From: Planctomycetota bacterium
Lineage (GTDB): Bacteria; Planctomycetota; Planctomycetia; Pirellulales; Pirellulaceae
Assembly: GCA_026692845.1 (NCBI GenBank)
Contig: JAPLNM010000045.1
Span: forward strand, 20,109-84,108
Length of the DNA: 64,000 nucleotides
Direction of reading: 5' to 3'
Below, piece after piece: positions 36,001-47,700 of the stretch. Below the pieces are notes generated by a model, which saw only the letters and a program-made list of their open reading frames with translations, made no database searches and was not told where the DNA came from. The translations under genes were made by a program, and so were the position numbers. Within the stretch, counting starts at the first letter, position 1, and each line of letters starts with the position of its first letter.

Positions 36001-39000
36001 TGCCCCGAGGAGCAGGCGTTTGGAATCCCATGTTCTACGGGGGATTCGCCGAATCTTGGTGGCCGATTTGGTCTTGGAGCCGCGATGCGTGGGATCGGGT
36101 CCGACCCACCGAACCAGTGCTTACTCAATCCGTAATCGGTCAGACGCGACGAATAGACTCCTTGTTGGAACTTCCACCCGGAAGATGGACGCACTTTGCC
36201 CTGGCTTCGGATCGACGAGCCGAGGGTGGTGATTTCATTTTGGGGATGCCCTCGGGATCACGATTGGCCGCTTGGATGGTAGTTTTTGCAGCGTTGTTCT
36301 CTGCTGGCTTCTTCGGGCGCTGGCCTCGGTTGATGCTGTTCCTGACAATTCTATGTCTCGTTGGTGGATTTTTGCTCGATGCGACGCCTGCCGACGTGTG
36401 CCGGCAAGGTTTCCTGGGATTGGCTTGTGGAGGGATTCTTTACCAGCTCTATCAGACGATTCGACCCCTTTGCTCGAGCAACACGCCGAGCGTCCGAGCA
36501 GATCGGTCGAGCCTATGGGATCCGAGGGAGCAAGCCGATGGGCTTGAACCTTCGGGAACTGGACTTGCTCGACCTGGGCCAAGTGCATTTTCTGTGCTGC
36601 TTCCATGGATCATGCTACCGATGGGTTTGGCCACGCTGGCTTTAGGCCCAGGGAAGTGGAGTTACTCCCAGGACCCCTCGATCGAATCGGCTAGGGTCTT
36701 TGATATCCTTATTCCCATAGACACACAGGGTGCCGTCTCAGGAAATACGATCTATGTACCCGAAGAGCTGCTCCGACTCGTCGAGCAAGAGGATCGTCAA
36801 CAGCGGCAACGAGAATCCAATGCGTTGTTGGGCGCAAGCAAACATTACTTGCGACTCGATAGCCGATCGTTTGGTTTCGGGAATGCCGATCAACCCTTAA
36901 CGAGCAATTACGAATTTTGGATTGGCGAAGCTGCGGTGGGTAAGGCCGTGAGGATCCCTTACTCGTCTGAGACACTCAAGCTCAGCCGCTTTAGCGTCGA
37001 TGGAATCGAAGTCCTTTCCGGGCGTTTTAGCAAATCCGAAACCGAGTTGGTTTGGTTCCCAGATCGGCCGGGGCGTCGTTCGATACAAATCGAGTCCCAA
37101 GTGCGAGTGCGGAGTGTGGAGGCACCAAGCACAGCAGGGACGCCCGCTGGAGATAAACGCGCGACGAAAGTTTGGTCGATCAGCGTTGAGATCCTGCCCG
37201 TCGGCAATGCGATTGTTGAAGTCGAGACCGATGGAGCCTGGATCATCAACTTAGCGGCCCAGGGACGATCGACCAATCCCTCGGCTGGTCGTCATATCGT
37301 TCAGATTGGCAATAAGGATCGGCTCGAGGGTTTCCTGCAACCTCCTTCCTCGACCGGAAATCGAGGTTCGCTCCCGACGATGCCGACGGACGCTTCTCCC
37401 ACCAATCCTGAGGTCCCTACGATGAATACCGAGTTGCTCGTCGACCACGAGCAGCTCATCGCCAGAACGCTAATTGAATACCCCGGCAACCTGTCGTCGG
37501 CCGGCGAAGTAGAAATCGAGTCCGATTCGCAATGGCTACCGATAGGAATCCAATGGGGTGACGCCACGTTGGTCGAAGTCCGAACCGGTAGCACCTTGGA
37601 TCGCCAGCGGTATGTCGTTCGATGGAACCCTGTCAATACGACCGAAACCGATCCGGCGAGCCCAACTCCGCTTAAACGTTCGATCGTCACGACATGGGTC
37701 CCCGTCGGGGATGCGTCGTTGCGCAGCATCCTCTTTGCCGAGTGCCGCGACCGTCGGGTGCGACAGGGCGTTTTGCGTTATGCTCGCAGTGCAGGTGCGA
37801 TTTGGACGCTCGATGGGATCAGCAGTTGGATACCCGCGATCAATGCCAAAGATCGCCTCGACTGGCCCGAATTGAAAGACCCACCCCTGACGACCAACTT
37901 GCGCATCCCCTTGAGCAGCGGTTTTGGCGTTCTCCGTCGTCAATCGATCGCTTCGACCGACCAACTCTCGGCCTCTCACAAACTTCACGTATCTGCCGAT
38001 ACGCTTCGATGGACTACGACGATCAAGCTCTCCCGCCCATTGAGTGCTAAAAGTTCGTTGGTTTTCCAGATCCCACTTGGATACCAGGTCGATCGTGTTC
38101 AATCGCTGAGCGGCCCCCTGGAATTTATTGCCTGGACAAAGCAATCGAAAAACTACGCTCAAGTATTCGTCGATCGGCAAAGCGAATCGATCAACGAATT
38201 GGTGGTCGAATCATCGAAGTCGTTGATTGAAGAACTGGCTTTGCAAAGTGACCCTGGATCTCGGTTGGTTATTGCTTGGCCGGAATTGAAATCCTCGACA
38301 GGGTTGACCAACCCAGCGACCTTTTCGCTCTCGGCAGATCCCGCTTGGAGTGTATCGGGCCAAGCCGCCGCGGCGGAAAGTGTGGTCGATCTGCAGGGCG
38401 TTGGCCAAGGTCGTGTGCTGCTTCAAACGACCGGTGCTGCGGATACTCTAGCACCGGTCGTCCTACAAAGGATTCCTTCGGTTTGGGACGGTGCATTGGT
38501 CCTGCGACTCCCTGAAAATCCAGCCGAGTCAGGAGTTCAAATTTACGGATTTCCGACAAGTTCCGGATCGCAACCTTGGCAAGGTGTCGAGCTTTCAGTA
38601 CCCAAAGATTGGGTCACTTCATGGGTGAGCAAAAATCCTATCCGCGAGCTTAGCAATCTTCGATGGAATCATCGTTTGCTGTCGATCGATCCGATCGCCT
38701 CCCCCCTTTCGACCCAAAAGGAATCATCTACTTACGACTTCCTGCTCGAACTTCTACAGGAGCCAAGCGCTGAGCGCAATTGGAAAGAATTGAATGAAAT
38801 CGAGGTCCATGGACAGAAAATAAAGAAGGTTTGGGTTCTGACGCCCAATTCTCGCATTGATCCAGAGCGCATCGATCCGCTTGATGGGGCTATCGATTCG
38901 GTGCGTGGTTCTGGGAAAACATCGGATCTATCCGAGGCAGGATTGGCGTTATCGGACAATCCGATGCGGACCGATTGGGTTTCCGATCGAGACGCAGCTC

Positions 39001-40019
39001 CGATCTTCAAGTCGCTCGGGCTGAGCGATCAAGACTGGAAACTTGAGAATTTATCGAACATTTCGACCGGCGAGCCTATCGCCGGCAACGAGTCGATCGT
39101 CGAGTACCAACAGGTTTTTGCCAAACACACCCAGCAGACCCCAGGGCGAATCGCGTCGGAGTTTTGGATCGAAAGACCGTTAGGCGTCGTGTCAAAGCAT
39201 TGGTTGACCTGGCGCATTCCAAAAGACTGGATCTGCCATTTCGCTAGGGTCAACGGCCAAGGTTATCGATTTAAGCAGGATGGGGGTAATCTGGAGATCT
39301 ACTATCCGCCTTTGGATAGCGATGCCCATGTCGAACTGTGGTTCTCAGTGGACTGGAAAAACCCCGCTTGGAGCGATGTATTGCCGACGTTGGATAGTTC
39401 GCTGATAATCGGCGAGGTGGCAACCGGCCAAGAACCTAGCCCATTGGAAGCTGCAGCGTGGGTACGTTGGTTAAAACGCTTTGCGAAAACCAAGGAATCT
39501 TCGATTGGCGTACGGTCCGATTCTTGGCGATATGCAGCGGGCAAGCTTGCTCGTTTCTTGAATCGATCCGCGGCCGGATCAAGTGCAGCGAGCGGATCAC
39601 TGAGCCAGGAGGAGTTCACCCTAGGAGTTGAATCGCTTTCGAATCTTCCCTGGAGCACTCCTGAAGACTACCGATCCGCGGTCCTACGTGCATCCTTTGG
39701 GAGTCGCGATGGGCAAGAGGTCTTGGATCCGAGTCGAAGCGCAACGCGTTTGGTACGATCGGCCGGATATCCGCTCTTACAAATTGGCTTGCCGATGGGT
39801 GTGTTCTTGGGATTGGTTTGGGTTTTAGGACGCAATCAAGATTGGTTGCAGAGGCGGTCCTGGTGGAACTTGCTCAGCATGGCGTTTGCTTGGTGGTTGC
39901 TCACCGGCGATTTGTGGATCCCAACTGCGGCAGGTCTGCTTGCCGCATTTTTGGTAATCGACACGTATTGGATGCTTAGCGTGCAGTTTCGACAAACCGG
40001 GATTCGCGCACCACGGTGA
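33003..40019 (+). CDS. Giant (2,338 aa) envelope protein, two ectodomain-membrane modules in tandem (unknown family)
   Basis: Starts at ATG 33003 inside the preceding stop (ATGA) with a signal peptide ([23 protein letters not shown]). After a [10 protein letters not shown] box comes a first beta-rich ectodomain, then three or four membrane helices at about 1082-1215, a second box [14 protein letters not shown] near 1248, a second ectodomain and a C-terminal membrane bundle at about 2256-2338 that includes [19 protein letters not shown]. The layout reads as a duplication of the architecture seen in the upstream gene. No catalytic motif is apparent. The last 44 bp overlap the RNase Y gene on the opposite strand. 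Confidence 0.87.
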   Translation: MNCGRLSILTLLYLLIPSGLLFGQRPQSDRPTPPTVQADSVEQPMVDRPFRRIFVPESELPELPLDNLRPLEIDKLPAALERIIRRNSETIDPWVSSAQSLRSVHAVARLVGADLLSERTRLVWSDPKNNLSKASEARTIRERLSPWNLAIENSFDELNQSQNTNASKPQSERENGVELIPQATTTSDQPAWVFDATGSPLVHRIYPEAWLRWSLRPLADSTPTRLNFEASVPRTVDGCLVLLLPKSARIEKSSVVMRRIDGWQQAAERLGNWPDRNPTLGTEAPTGVENIYWLLEISGQEKITFSIYLGTGTGRGQSIEYPKQWGIERLFAKQTMQYSIHGDELRMIGEWEWNETAAASPPIRFELPQGMKIRALTINDRETTLQLDQNTVVVNGPSSGSRLRMAAEFLIPWEQLIEPQSGMLLIPAIRNSNAAVLFGATILQDQQEGRFVDVTPQRGRLDSVRKTPEGAHRLEYSWYLSPPDFRCSVLKPESSKGVESLIRLTNDAERCIANVRLRFTQLQRPGQSGIRTVSIPSDWQIDPKSLASKPQAASGLLKLDESGANLQIDTNQWNIPEAVVEFQLFRALESEAPIDLGQSTWLTIQGVPMRQCVYLEPGPSNRFTFQGPMEQWLLDEKSLTPWQRDSLPRLGRAVIFGVRNHKLPPLLAGSIEQSVVVPIETSVRRSLLDWKVTHRFALSKELANLSELRIALAEGYQWHYQGEQRFPIAAIFDRESQTWSLQLGSIALDKLSDGIGALVATLSTPSSQPSFLIIKPSVKEASRSTHTLRLSKDLLVSQPEGMSVESSRDGSGYTYAWKNADPKTVEIIDVSKSQRGEPFFFDSRIDLFVDGFGGQVALAATKVAFPNSFDHEVKMQVPEGWEVTDAYVSGPTGDRPVVFLEVSASDVQLMIDHEGIDQAALLKVRLRGPRAKETRKVDWPIAPLLQPRIVSRSFEIQWPKIRITQGDSFKPSECIWYPSSLSLIPKTTTFDRGTFSESGMPRGAGVWNPMFYGGFAESWWPIWSWSRDAWDRVRPTEPVLTQSVIGQTRRIDSLLELPPGRWTHFALASDRRAEGGDFILGMPSGSRLAAWMVVFAALFSAGFFGRWPRLMLFLTILCLVGGFLLDATPADVCRQGFLGLACGGILYQLYQTIRPLCSSNTPSVRADRSSLWDPREQADGLEPSGTGLARPGPSAFSVLLPWIMLPMGLATLALGPGKWSYSQDPSIESARVFDILIPIDTQGAVSGNTIYVPEELLRLVEQEDRQQRQRESNALLGASKHYLRLDSRSFGFGNADQPLTSNYEFWIGEAAVGKAVRIPYSSETLKLSRFSVDGIEVLSGRFSKSETELVWFPDRPGRRSIQIESQVRVRSVEAPSTAGTPAGDKRATKVWSISVEILPVGNAIVEVETDGAWIINLAAQGRSTNPSAGRHIVQIGNKDRLEGFLQPPSSTGNRGSLPTMPTDASPTNPEVPTMNTELLVDHEQLIARTLIEYPGNLSSAGEVEIESDSQWLPIGIQWGDATLVEVRTGSTLDRQRYVVRWNPVNTTETDPASPTPLKRSIVTTWVPVGDASLRSILFAECRDRRVRQGVLRYARSAGAIWTLDGISSWIPAINAKDRLDWPELKDPPLTTNLRIPLSSGFGVLRRQSIASTDQLSASHKLHVSADTLRWTTTIKLSRPLSAKSSLVFQIPLGYQVDRVQSLSGPLEFIAWTKQSKNYAQVFVDRQSESINELVVESSKSLIEELALQSDPGSRLVIAWPELKSSTGLTNPATFSLSADPAWSVSGQAAAAESVVDLQGVGQGRVLLQTTGAADTLAPVVLQRIPSVWDGALVLRLPENPAESGVQIYGFPTSSGSQPWQGVELSVPKDWVTSWVSKNPIRELSNLRWNHRLLSIDPIASPLSTQKESSTYDFLLELLQEPSAERNWKELNEIEVHGQKIKKVWVLTPNSRIDPERIDPLDGAIDSVRGSGKTSDLSEAGLALSDNPMRTDWVSDRDAAPIFKSLGLSDQDWKLENLSNISTGEPIAGNESIVEYQQVFAKHTQQTPGRIASEFWIERPLGVVSKHWLTWRIPKDWICHFARVNGQGYRFKQDGGNLEIYYPPLDSDAHVELWFSVDWKNPAWSDVLPTLDSSLIIGEVATGQEPSPLEAAAWVRWLKRFAKTKESSIGVRSDSWRYAAGKLARFLNRSAAGSSAASGSLSQEEFTLGVESLSNLPWSTPEDYRSAVLRASFGSRDGQEVLDPSRSATRLVRSAGYPLLQIGLPMGVFLGLVWVLGRNQDWLQRRSWWNLLSMAFAWWLLTGDLWIPTAAGLLAAFLVIDTYWMLSVQFRQTGIRAPR

Positions 40020-41571
40020 CTTTGATCTCGCCTGGGTAGGTCAATTGCTCCTCAAACGCTTTGGCGATATCTCGGCAAACCTTCGCGGCCATCGCATCGT
40101 CGGTGTCTTTGGAACTGACGATTACACGCAACTCTCTGCCGGCTTGAATCGCAAACGCTTGCTCAACCCCTTGGAAGCCCTTGGCGATCGTTTCGAGTTC
40201 CTCCATGCGTTTGATGTAGCGTTCGAGCGATTCGCGTCGAGCGCCGGGCCGCGATGCGCTGCATGCATCTGCGGTTGCAACCAAAAGGGTGTAAGGAAAC
40301 TCGGTGGTCAGTTGGTCGTGGTGTCCGAGTGCGGCATGGACGACATGTTCGTTTTCGCCGGATCGCTTGAGCAGATCAGCACCGATTTTTGGGTGGCCGC
40401 CTTCGAGTTCGTGGTCGGCTGCTTTGCCGATATCGTGCAAGAGCCCGCAGCGTCGTGCTAGGTTGGCATTCATACCGACCATTTCGGCCATCAAACCTGA
40501 GAGGAAGGCGACTTCGATGGAGTGTCTAAGAACGTTTTGAGAGTAGCTGGTTCGAAAATGCAGGCGTCCGAGCATTTCGATCACGCGTTCGTTGAGTCCC
40601 TGCAAATTGACTTCCTGGGCCGCCTCCTCGCCTTTGCGACGGATGAACACATCCATTTCTTTTTCGGTCGCCGCAATGACTTCTTCGATCCGAGTTGGAT
40701 GGATCCGTCCGTCGGCGACAAGTTTGGCCATGGATTGTCTAGCGATTTCTCGCCGGACTGGATCGAACCCGCTTACGATGACAACCCCTGGGGTATCGTC
40801 GATGATCAAGTCACAGCCGGAGGCTTTCTCGAAGGCTCGGATATTGCGTCCTTCACGGCCGATGATTCGACCTTTCATCTCGTCATTGGCGATATCGATC
40901 GACGATGTGGTGCTTTCGGCCGTTTGGCTCGAGGCGTACCTCTGCATCGCCGTCAGGAGAATGTCCTGGGCCTTTTGCTGAGCAACTTCGTTGAGTTTTT
41001 TCTCGTGCTTGAGAATCACCGAGCCGATTTCGCCCTGGAGCTCTCTTTCCATGATTTCCATCAACTGCTTTTTGGCTTCATCCTTCGACAGGCCGGTTAC
41101 CCGCTGCAAATCGGCCTGCGCCTGGGTGATGAGCTTGTTGTACTGGTCGGATTTTTTGCCGATATCCTCAAGCTTTTCAGCGGCTTTGCGCTGATTCGAC
41201 TCGACGAATTTTTCTTGCTTCTTCAGATCGTCGTTGGCTTGCTTGAGCGACTGCTCTTTGGAGTTTAGAAGATTCTCGCGTTCGCGGATCTCCTCGCGTT
41301 GCTTCTTTAGATCGATTTCCAACTGATTTTGGAGTAGAAGCTGCCTTTCTTTTTGGTCGAGTTCGGATTTCTTGACAAGGTTTTCTGCATCGAGTTGGGC
41401 TTGTTCGAGCACACGTTTGGCCTGCGTCTTGGCGTCCTTACCAAGCATTCTTTGAATGACTGCCATGGCTACAGCGCCGATAATCAACGCCAAAAATGCC
41501 AAAATAGTGCCGTTCGATCCGGACTCCGACGAGGCTTGAGCTAGGATTTGAGAGGATAAGATGTTGGACAC
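39976..41571 (-). CDS. rny: Ribonuclease Y
   Basis: A membrane-anchored endoribonuclease that initiates mRNA decay. From GTG 41571 the protein is about 531 aa, close to the family norm. An N-terminal helix ([19 protein letters not shown]) is followed by a long coiled coil rich in Lys, Glu and Gln, a KH domain ([17 protein letters not shown]) and an HD domain with [20 protein letters not shown] and ALGHHD metal ligands. An upstream ATG at 41745 would add 58 residues without family resemblance and would overlap the small gene 41669-41998, so I reject it. Its 3' end overlaps the giant gene by 44 bp. Confidence 0.94.
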   Translation of the reverse strand: MSNILSSQILAQASSESGSNGTILAFLALIIGAVAMAVIQRMLGKDAKTQAKRVLEQAQLDAENLVKKSELDQKERQLLLQNQLEIDLKKQREEIRERENLLNSKEQSLKQANDDLKKQEKFVESNQRKAAEKLEDIGKKSDQYNKLITQAQADLQRVTGLSKDEAKKQLMEIMERELQGEIGSVILKHEKKLNEVAQQKAQDILLTAMQRYASSQTAESTTSSIDIANDEMKGRIIGREGRNIRAFEKASGCDLIIDDTPGVVIVSGFDPVRREIARQSMAKLVADGRIHPTRIEEVIAATEKEMDVFIRRKGEEAAQEVNLQGLNERVIEMLGRLHFRTSYSQNVLRHSIEVAFLSGLMAEMVGMNANLARRCGLLHDIGKAADHELEGGHPKIGADLLKRSGENEHVVHAALGHHDQLTTEFPYTLLVATADACSASRPGARRESLERYIKRMEELETIAKGFQGVEQAFAIQAGRELRVIVSSKDTDDAMAAKVCRDIAKAFEEQLTYPGEIKVTVVRESRFVETAR

Positions 41572-41668
41572 GGGAGGAACTCTTTCTAAGTAAAGGCGAA
41601 CCGTGCCGATTCCGTTGCGGCGCGTTCGATTTTCTTCGCCAGAGTTTTCTCTAAATTCCCTTAACAGC

Positions 41669-41998
41669 CTAGAAATGTTCCGGATTTCGCGCGTCGAACT
41701 TGCTGTGATGTTGCAAGGATGGGCGTAATTCCAGATGCAGCGCATTTCCGGTCAAGGACGCTGCTGAGCCATTCAAAGCATGGAGTCGGGTCCGCACGTG
41801 CTCTGTCTCTTCGACAGCGGGCATTTTAGCTCCCGCATCCAAGCCGCCAGCGAGCGAGTCGCCGACGGAGGATTCCAGTGAGTCGGTGCGCAAGAAATAG
41901 GATGGCATGATCGGGTTCGACCTAGGGCCGAAAGCCAACCAAACTATCCAGGCAAGCACCAAGATCGCAAGGATCAGGACAGGAACGAGCAGGGGCAT
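41669..41998 (-). CDS. Possible small single-pass membrane protein upstream of RNase Y
   Basis: A 109-aa candidate beginning with a strong hydrophobic segment ([23 protein letters not shown]) followed by a hydrophilic tail without recognisable motifs. It lies 97 bp upstream of the preferred RNase Y start on the same strand. The clear N-terminal membrane helix directly after the ATG supports a real gene; the featureless tail and short length make this moderate. No function can be given. Confidence 0.5.
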   Translation of the reverse strand: MPLLVPVLILAILVLAWIVWLAFGPRSNPIMPSYFLRTDSLESSVGDSLAGGLDAGAKMPAVEETEHVRTRLHALNGSAASLTGNALHLELRPSLQHHSKFDARNPEHF

Positions 41999-42122
41999 AG
42001 GAAAATCATCTGAGCGATTCGGCTAGATTCCGTCCCTTCTGGATTGCAGAAAGGAACCTACGGAACCCACCGAATTCTATTGTATCAGATCGAATCGCAG
42101 GGTGTAACAAGTCGGTCCCATT

Positions 42123-42145
42123 TTGACGCAACTATGCGGCGTCAA
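42123..42145. other. Hairpin TTGACGC-N9-GCGTCAA downstream of the aldolase gene
   Basis: Perfect 7-bp arms (42123-42129 and 42139-42145) with a 9-nt loop, 37 bp past the stop of the minus-strand aldolase gene. There is no T tract on either strand, so it is not a classical Rho-independent terminator. It could protect the 3' end of the transcript or be a regulator site for the gene at 41998. Confidence 0.4.
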
Positions 42146-42182
42146 GGGGGTGGGCTTGCTTGCGGATCCCGCAAATTCGACT

Positions 42183-43226
42183 CTATTTATCATTCTTAGG
42201 GGAATTTCCCATCCGTTCGATCACCTTGCATACCTGCTCGATCTGCGGCCCGGTGATGTCCAAATGGGTGACCATTCGAATCGCAGTCGGGCTAAATGCC
42301 ATCGCTTGAACACCGTTTCTTTCCAGTGCAGATGCAAATTCATGAGCGGTTCCCCAAGCTTCTGAAACGTGAAAAATCAGGATGTTCGTCTCGGGCTCCG
42401 AACCCATGACTTTCAGGAAGTCAAAAGGCCTTACCGCTGCAGCCAACCGTTTAGCATGCTCGTGGTCCTGGGCCAAGCGATCGATGTGGTGATCTAACGC
42501 GTAGAGTGCTGCCGCAGCGATGATCCCAACCTGACGCATCCCACCGCCGAACAACTTCCGAGCTCTGCGGGCCTGTGCGACAAACTCGTTGGTCCCCACC
42601 AAACACGACCCCAAGGGCACTCCGAGGCCTTTGCTGAAACACACGCTGACCGAATCGAAAGGATCGGATAGTTCTTTGAGACTCAAGCCGCTGGCGACCG
42701 AAGCGTTGAACAATCGAGCCCCATCTAGGTGCGTTTTCAACCCCGAGCCATGGGCCCAATTGCATATCTGCTCGACCTGAGCCTGCGGTTGAACTTTTCC
42801 ACTACCCCGATTGTGCGTGTTTTCCAAGCAAATCAGACGCGTTTGGACCATGTGCTCGTTCAAGGGTCTTACCGTTCCCAATACATCCGGCAAACCAAGC
42901 ACCCCTTGCTTGCCTACGATCGTTTTGGCCACTAGCCCACTGAGTTGGGCAAAAGCACCTTGTTCGTAGTTGTAGATGTGGCAATCGCTGTCGCATAAAA
43001 ATTCATCTCCGGGTTTGCAATGCACCCGCAAGGCGATTTGGTTGGTCATCGTGCCGCTGGGCATGAAAATTGCAGCTTCCTTGCCCAAGAGCTCCGCGGT
43101 GCGCCGCTGCAACCGATCGAGCGTCGGATCGACGTCGATCACATCGTCCCCAACCTCCGCGCGATACATCGCCTCCCGCATCCCAAGAGTCGGCCGCGTC
43201 ACGGTATCACTTCGCAAATCGATCAT
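42183..43226 (-). CDS. ltaE: PLP-dependent threonine/allothreonine aldolase
   Basis: A 347-aa fold-type I PLP enzyme that splits L-threonine or L-allothreonine into glycine and acetaldehyde. Motifs: MIDLRSDTVTRPT at the N-terminus, GDDVIDVDPT, MPSGTMTNQIAL, CLENTHNRGSG, HLDGARLFNA and the PLP-lysine segment CFSKGLGVPLGS. I chose ATG 43226 because the family begins here and a GAGGA sequence lies just upstream; an ATG at 43265 is also in frame. It is divergent from the transaldolase gene. Confidence 0.95.
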   Translation of the reverse strand: MIDLRSDTVTRPTLGMREAMYRAEVGDDVIDVDPTLDRLQRRTAELLGKEAAIFMPSGTMTNQIALRVHCKPGDEFLCDSDCHIYNYEQGAFAQLSGLVAKTIVGKQGVLGLPDVLGTVRPLNEHMVQTRLICLENTHNRGSGKVQPQAQVEQICNWAHGSGLKTHLDGARLFNASVASGLSLKELSDPFDSVSVCFSKGLGVPLGSCLVGTNEFVAQARRARKLFGGGMRQVGIIAAAALYALDHHIDRLAQDHEHAKRLAAAVRPFDFLKVMGSEPETNILIFHVSEAWGTAHEFASALERNGVQAMAFSPTAIRMVTHLDITGPQIEQVCKVIERMGNSPKNDK

Positions 43227-43479
43227 TCCTCGGTTTCCTCTGCTAAGGGTTCCAGTCCAATGCATCGCAATCCCGCTTGACGCCCAGGAACCCGCAGGCG
43301 TTCGTTCAAAAAGATTGCGAAAACAGGATGAAAATCGAGATTCGCTGCCCTGGGAAACCTACAAAGCTCGGACCCTTGGCGTACGATAGTCGCTTTCGTG
43401 AATTCCTGAAAATAACGTCTTGCCGATCGTTGACAAGTTATCGGCATTTCCTCATCGTTCTTATGGCGGAACCGTTCGA

Positions 43480-44538
43480 ATGTCCCATGCAGCAATCGCG
43501 TCCCTTATCCACTCCGGAACCAAGCTATACCTCGATTCGATCGATCCGGACTTGGTCAAACTAAACCTCGCCTGGGGAGCCGTCGGCGCTACGAGCAATC
43601 CGATCATTATCTCCAATCTGATACGAACCGGAAGATTCGATTCGAGAATCGCCGAGCTGATCACCCAGGGACTCGACGACGAAACCCTCTGCTGGAAACT
43701 CACCGATGCTCTGGTATCCCAAGCCCAACTAGAATTTCTCCCACACTGGGAGAAATCGGGTGGAAACACCGGTTGGGTAAGCTTCGAACTCGACCCCCTT
43801 CTCGAAGACCCCGAAGTCAATTTGCCGCACAACGAACGCGTGGAACGGTACATCGAACTTGGACGAAAATGGGCCGCGAATCAATCCAATCGTATGATTA
43901 AAGTCCCGGCCACTCCCGCAGGACTCGATGCGATTGGACCCTTGGCCCAACACGGCGTGACGCTCAATGTCACCCTTATTTTTACCACACGCCAATATCG
44001 TATCGCCAAAGAAAACGCTTGGGCCGGTGCTCAAAAACGGACCGCCCTAGACCGTTTCAAAAGCGTTTACAGCATCTTCGTCTCGCGGATCGACCAATAC
44101 ACCGCTGAGAACTGCAAAGGATTATCGGCCCAAACCCAAGGCCTCTATGGAATTCTTAACGCCAAACGGATTTGGAAGGAAAACCAGGAGTTCTGGGCCG
44201 CAAACCCTACCCCCTTGCAGCAAGAAATTATCTTCGCAAGCACCGGAACCAAGAACGCCTCCGATGCTCCTTGGAAGTACGTCGCGGCTCTGGCAGGATC
44301 GGATATCCAAACCAATCCGCCAGAAACCAACGCGGCAGTGGCGGCCAGCACCGAACTATTCGCTTCCCGAGTCTCGGAACTTCCCGCCGATTCGCTATGC
44401 CGGGAACTCGACGCGGCCTTAGATGTCCCTCACATGGAAAAAACCTTGATGGAGCAAGGCGTTGCGAAGTTCGTTGCCCCCCAAAAACAATTGCTCCAAA
44501 CTATCCGCGACAAACGCTCGAGTCTTGCCAATCGGTAA
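43480..44538 (+). CDS. Transaldolase family protein
   Basis: A protein of about 352 aa of the transaldolase TIM-barrel family, transferring dihydroxyacetone units between sugar phosphates. The N-terminal KLYLDSIDPDLVKLNLAWGAVGATSNP, the Schiff-base lysine in NRMIKVPATPAGLDAI, and the GVTLNVTLIFTTRQY strand fit the family. It is longer than the 220-aa TalC/FSA type and closest to the mid-length bacterial transaldolases. ATG 43480 is used, with GGCGGA upstream; an ATG at 43420 would add 20 residues. A clear terminator follows at 44590-44620. Confidence 0.9.
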   Translation: MSHAAIASLIHSGTKLYLDSIDPDLVKLNLAWGAVGATSNPIIISNLIRTGRFDSRIAELITQGLDDETLCWKLTDALVSQAQLEFLPHWEKSGGNTGWVSFELDPLLEDPEVNLPHNERVERYIELGRKWAANQSNRMIKVPATPAGLDAIGPLAQHGVTLNVTLIFTTRQYRIAKENAWAGAQKRTALDRFKSVYSIFVSRIDQYTAENCKGLSAQTQGLYGILNAKRIWKENQEFWAANPTPLQQEIIFASTGTKNASDAPWKYVAALAGSDIQTNPPETNAAVAASTELFASRVSELPADSLCRELDAALDVPHMEKTLMEQGVAKFVAPQKQLLQTIRDKRSSLANR

Positions 44539-44589
44539 TTTCGGAACGATCGGACTGCGGGTATCGCAACCCCTACCAAATGCATGATC

Positions 44590-44620
44590 CACTCTCGGGA
44601 CCAACCCGGGAGTGCTTTTT
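44590..44620 (+). terminator. Rho-independent terminator after the transaldolase gene
   Basis: A 10-bp stem (44590-44599 CACTCTCGGG with 44605-44614 CCCGGGAGTG, one G-U pair), a 5-nt loop and a CTTTTT run, 51 bp past the transaldolase stop on the plus strand. Confidence 0.85.
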
Positions 44621-44664
44621 CATGGTCTGCCGATTATACTGTAGCGATTCATGCCGATCTCTAT

Positions 44665-44702
44665 ACCACCCTGCGGGCTTCGGCCCGCCCCCACCCGGTG
44701 GT
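44665..44702 (+). promoter_or_regulatory. Stable leader hairpin upstream of the secretin-N repeat gene
   Basis: An inner stem GCGGGC-TTCG-GCCCGC (44673-44688) with an extra-stable UUCG loop, enclosed by ACCACC (44665-44670) and GGTGGT (44697-44702). It ends 29 bp before the giant gene's ATG, which has a run of six T and no clear ribosome binding site. It may be a leader control element or a second terminator for the upstream gene. Confidence 0.6.
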
Positions 44703-44731
44703 GTTCGTTTCTCGAGCTTTTTTAACTAAAC

Positions 44732-47700
44732 ATGATTTTTAGGCTCCTTTCGCGCGCTGCCTTCGCATGGTTCCTTGCCCTGGCAGCCTCCACAGTCGCT
44801 CTCGGTCAAACCCCCGACTTGGCGCGCTTGGTTCTTCCGGAGGTCGCCGAACGACTGAGTTTGTCCGATTCCCAACGCGCCGAACTCCAAGCCATCGTCC
44901 AGGACAGAGCCACCGCCGTAGCATCCGCAAGCGATCCGGCCATCAAAGCTTCGACGAAGAAGTCCTTCGACGACAAAATGCTCGCCCTACTGACCCCCGA
45001 GCAACGCGATCTGCTGGCCGAACTCGATGCCAACAGAAAACTCCGATTTCAGTTCCGAGAAATGAAATGGGACGATGTGCTCGAATGGTTCGCTGAGCAA
45101 CAGGACCTGACCCTGGTCATGGATCGAACCCCGCCAGGTACCTTCACCTACAGCGATGCTAGAACCTACTCGCCGACCGAAGGGATCGATCTGATCAACA
45201 GCGTCCTGATGACGCGCAATTTCTCGGTGATGCGACGAAACAAAATGCTCGTCGTCGTGGAACTCAGCGACGCGCTCCCCCTGGAACTTATCCCGAGAGT
45301 CAAACTCGATGAGCTCGCATCCCGAGGCCGATTCGAACTGGTCTCTCTGGCCTTTCCCCTCGGTGGACGACCCATCGATGCTGTACTGGCCGAAGTCAAA
45401 CCCTTCCTAAGCGGCTACGGCCGAGCGATCCCACTGGCCCAAGGCTCCCAACTGCTTGTCGTGGAAAACGCCGGCAAGATGCAAACGATCAATGAACTCA
45501 TCGCGTCGATCCCCGTACCCAAGGTTCCCCCTCGACCCGAACCGGTTCCCCCCCCCAAGCCGGTCTTTGCAACCTACGCACTCGGGAAACTCGATCCGGC
45601 CACGGTGATGAAAACCATCCAGACTCTGATCTCCGCGGACCATGTAACGATCGATCCGAAAACCGCTGTCCTTAGCGCCTATGTTCCTGCCGAGGCTCAA
45701 AGCACAATCAAAGCCATCATCGAAACGATGACCGAAAATGCACTCGGAAACAACCTACTCGAATCGGTCGCTTACCAAGCCTCCAAAACAATCCCCGAAG
45801 ATCTCAAAAAACAAATCCTGGCCATCGCTCCCAATGCCGTCGTCCTGACAACCGCCGACCGTGTTCAGGTCACTGCGTCAAACGCCGATCAAGCACTGAT
45901 CCGAGCCGGGATGATCGGTCTGGATCTCACCCCCGTCATCGAAAACCCTACCATGAAGGTCTTCGAAATCGATCCTGCCATGGCCACCATCGCCGAAGCG
46001 GCCATGAAAGCCTTTCTGCCAAGAGCCCAAGTAGGAGCCAACGCCGGAGCAGGTGCTTTGATCGTACGCGGAACCGACAAGGATCTTCAGTTGGCCTCGG
46101 AAATCTTCGAGATCTGGAAGAAATCCCAACTCGGCAAATCCCTGCAATTGCGATCCTTTCCTCTCGATCGGATCGCCGATGCAAAGTGGCTTGCGACCGT
46201 CCAAAAACTCGTTCCCACCGCCAGCGCCTGGCTCAACCCCGAAGGCAAAGAGCTCATGTTGCTCGCAACGCCTGCGGACCTCAAGGCCGTTGAATCCTCA
46301 TTGCAACCGCTGATCGCTCTACTACCCAAACCCTCTGCGCGCGAATTGAAACTCTATCTGCTTTCGAAAAACCAACTCGCCAGACGCGCACTGCTTGCCT
46401 CCGAACTCCCCCAAGATCTCGCAACGGTCAAACTCGTCGATGGAACCAACAAAGAAGAACTGTTCGTCTGGGCTGAACCAATACAACACACCAGCTTCAA
46501 AAACTTCCTCGATAGCCTAGACCAACCGGCCCCAGACCAAATACCAACCCTACTTAAAACCTATCCCCTCGAAACCAGTGAATCCACCCTGGTGCAAACC
46601 CTCCTTGCAGCCGAATTCCTCGAAGCGAAAATCACAGTAAACACTGAAGGAAGACGATTGACGGTCGTCGCTGCGGATCCGATTCAGCAAAAAATCGCTG
46701 AACGTCTCCTCGCGATCGAAAAGGAACTCCCGAAACGTCCGATCTCGAGGCTCGATTCGTATTCCGTGCCCGGCATGACCGCAACGGCCCTGAGCGTCGC
46801 GCTGACTCCCCTAACGGCAAAAGCACGCGTCAGCGTCGACTCGGCCAAAGAACGCTTGCTCATCGCGACCGATGAAGCCAACCATCTGGAAATCCAACAG
46901 CTCATCGAAGCGATGAGTGCCCAGGCAACACCAGACAAACAAAAACTCGTCGTCGTCTACCCAATCCAAAACGCGACGCCCACCCAAATCAAAACCGTGC
47001 TAGACCTAATCACCATCGGAGCGACCACCCTAGCCGATGACAAACTCAAACAGATCACCGTCACCGGTTCGATCGAAAATCACGCCTTCGCCAAGTCGAC
47101 GATCGAGCAAATGGATAAGCCTCGTTCTGGCGACTCGATGGTTAAGGAAATCCGAAGCTTCGATACCAAAAAAACCTACGCTACCTACCTTCTTCCTTTG
47201 CTGCAGAAGCTCTGGCCCGACGTCGAGCTAGCCGCCGATGCGACGACCAATCGCATCCTCGCTACCGGCTCGAAACCAGATCTCGATCGGATCGCCGATG
47301 CTCTCGATCGGTTGATCTCGGCCCCCGATGGTTCACCTCAAACCGTCAAAACCTACCCCGTTCCAGCAGGCGATATCACCAGCCTCTCGACCATCTTAGC
47401 CCAGATCGCTCCCCAAGCCCTCATCAGTCCAGATCTCGTCTCGCGGACCCTGACGGTTTTTGCAACCGAGGAGCAGCACTCCCGCGTTTCTCAATCGATC
47501 GAGCAGGTCAGCAAGACGGCTCAGACCGCCAAACGACCCGTGACCTACCAAGTTCGACCGGCACAAGTCACCGCATTGCAAACATCGCTAGCGACTCTGT
47601 TCCCCACGGCTAGCTTCGCTTCGGTTCCGACGACGGGCCAACTGATCGTCGTGGCCTCCGAGGAACAGCACGCTCGGATCGCTGAAGTGATCAAGGATTT

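Noticed and set aside
40522..41268. 248-codon open frame on the plus strand opposite RNase Y
   Set aside because: The minus strand encodes a complete RNase Y with KH and HD motifs there; the other frame has no family features.
41572..41745. Extended RNase Y N-terminus from ATG 41745
   Set aside because: The 58 extra residues are not family-like, would place a soluble stretch before the anchor helix, and overlap another candidate gene; GTG 41571 gives a normal-length protein.
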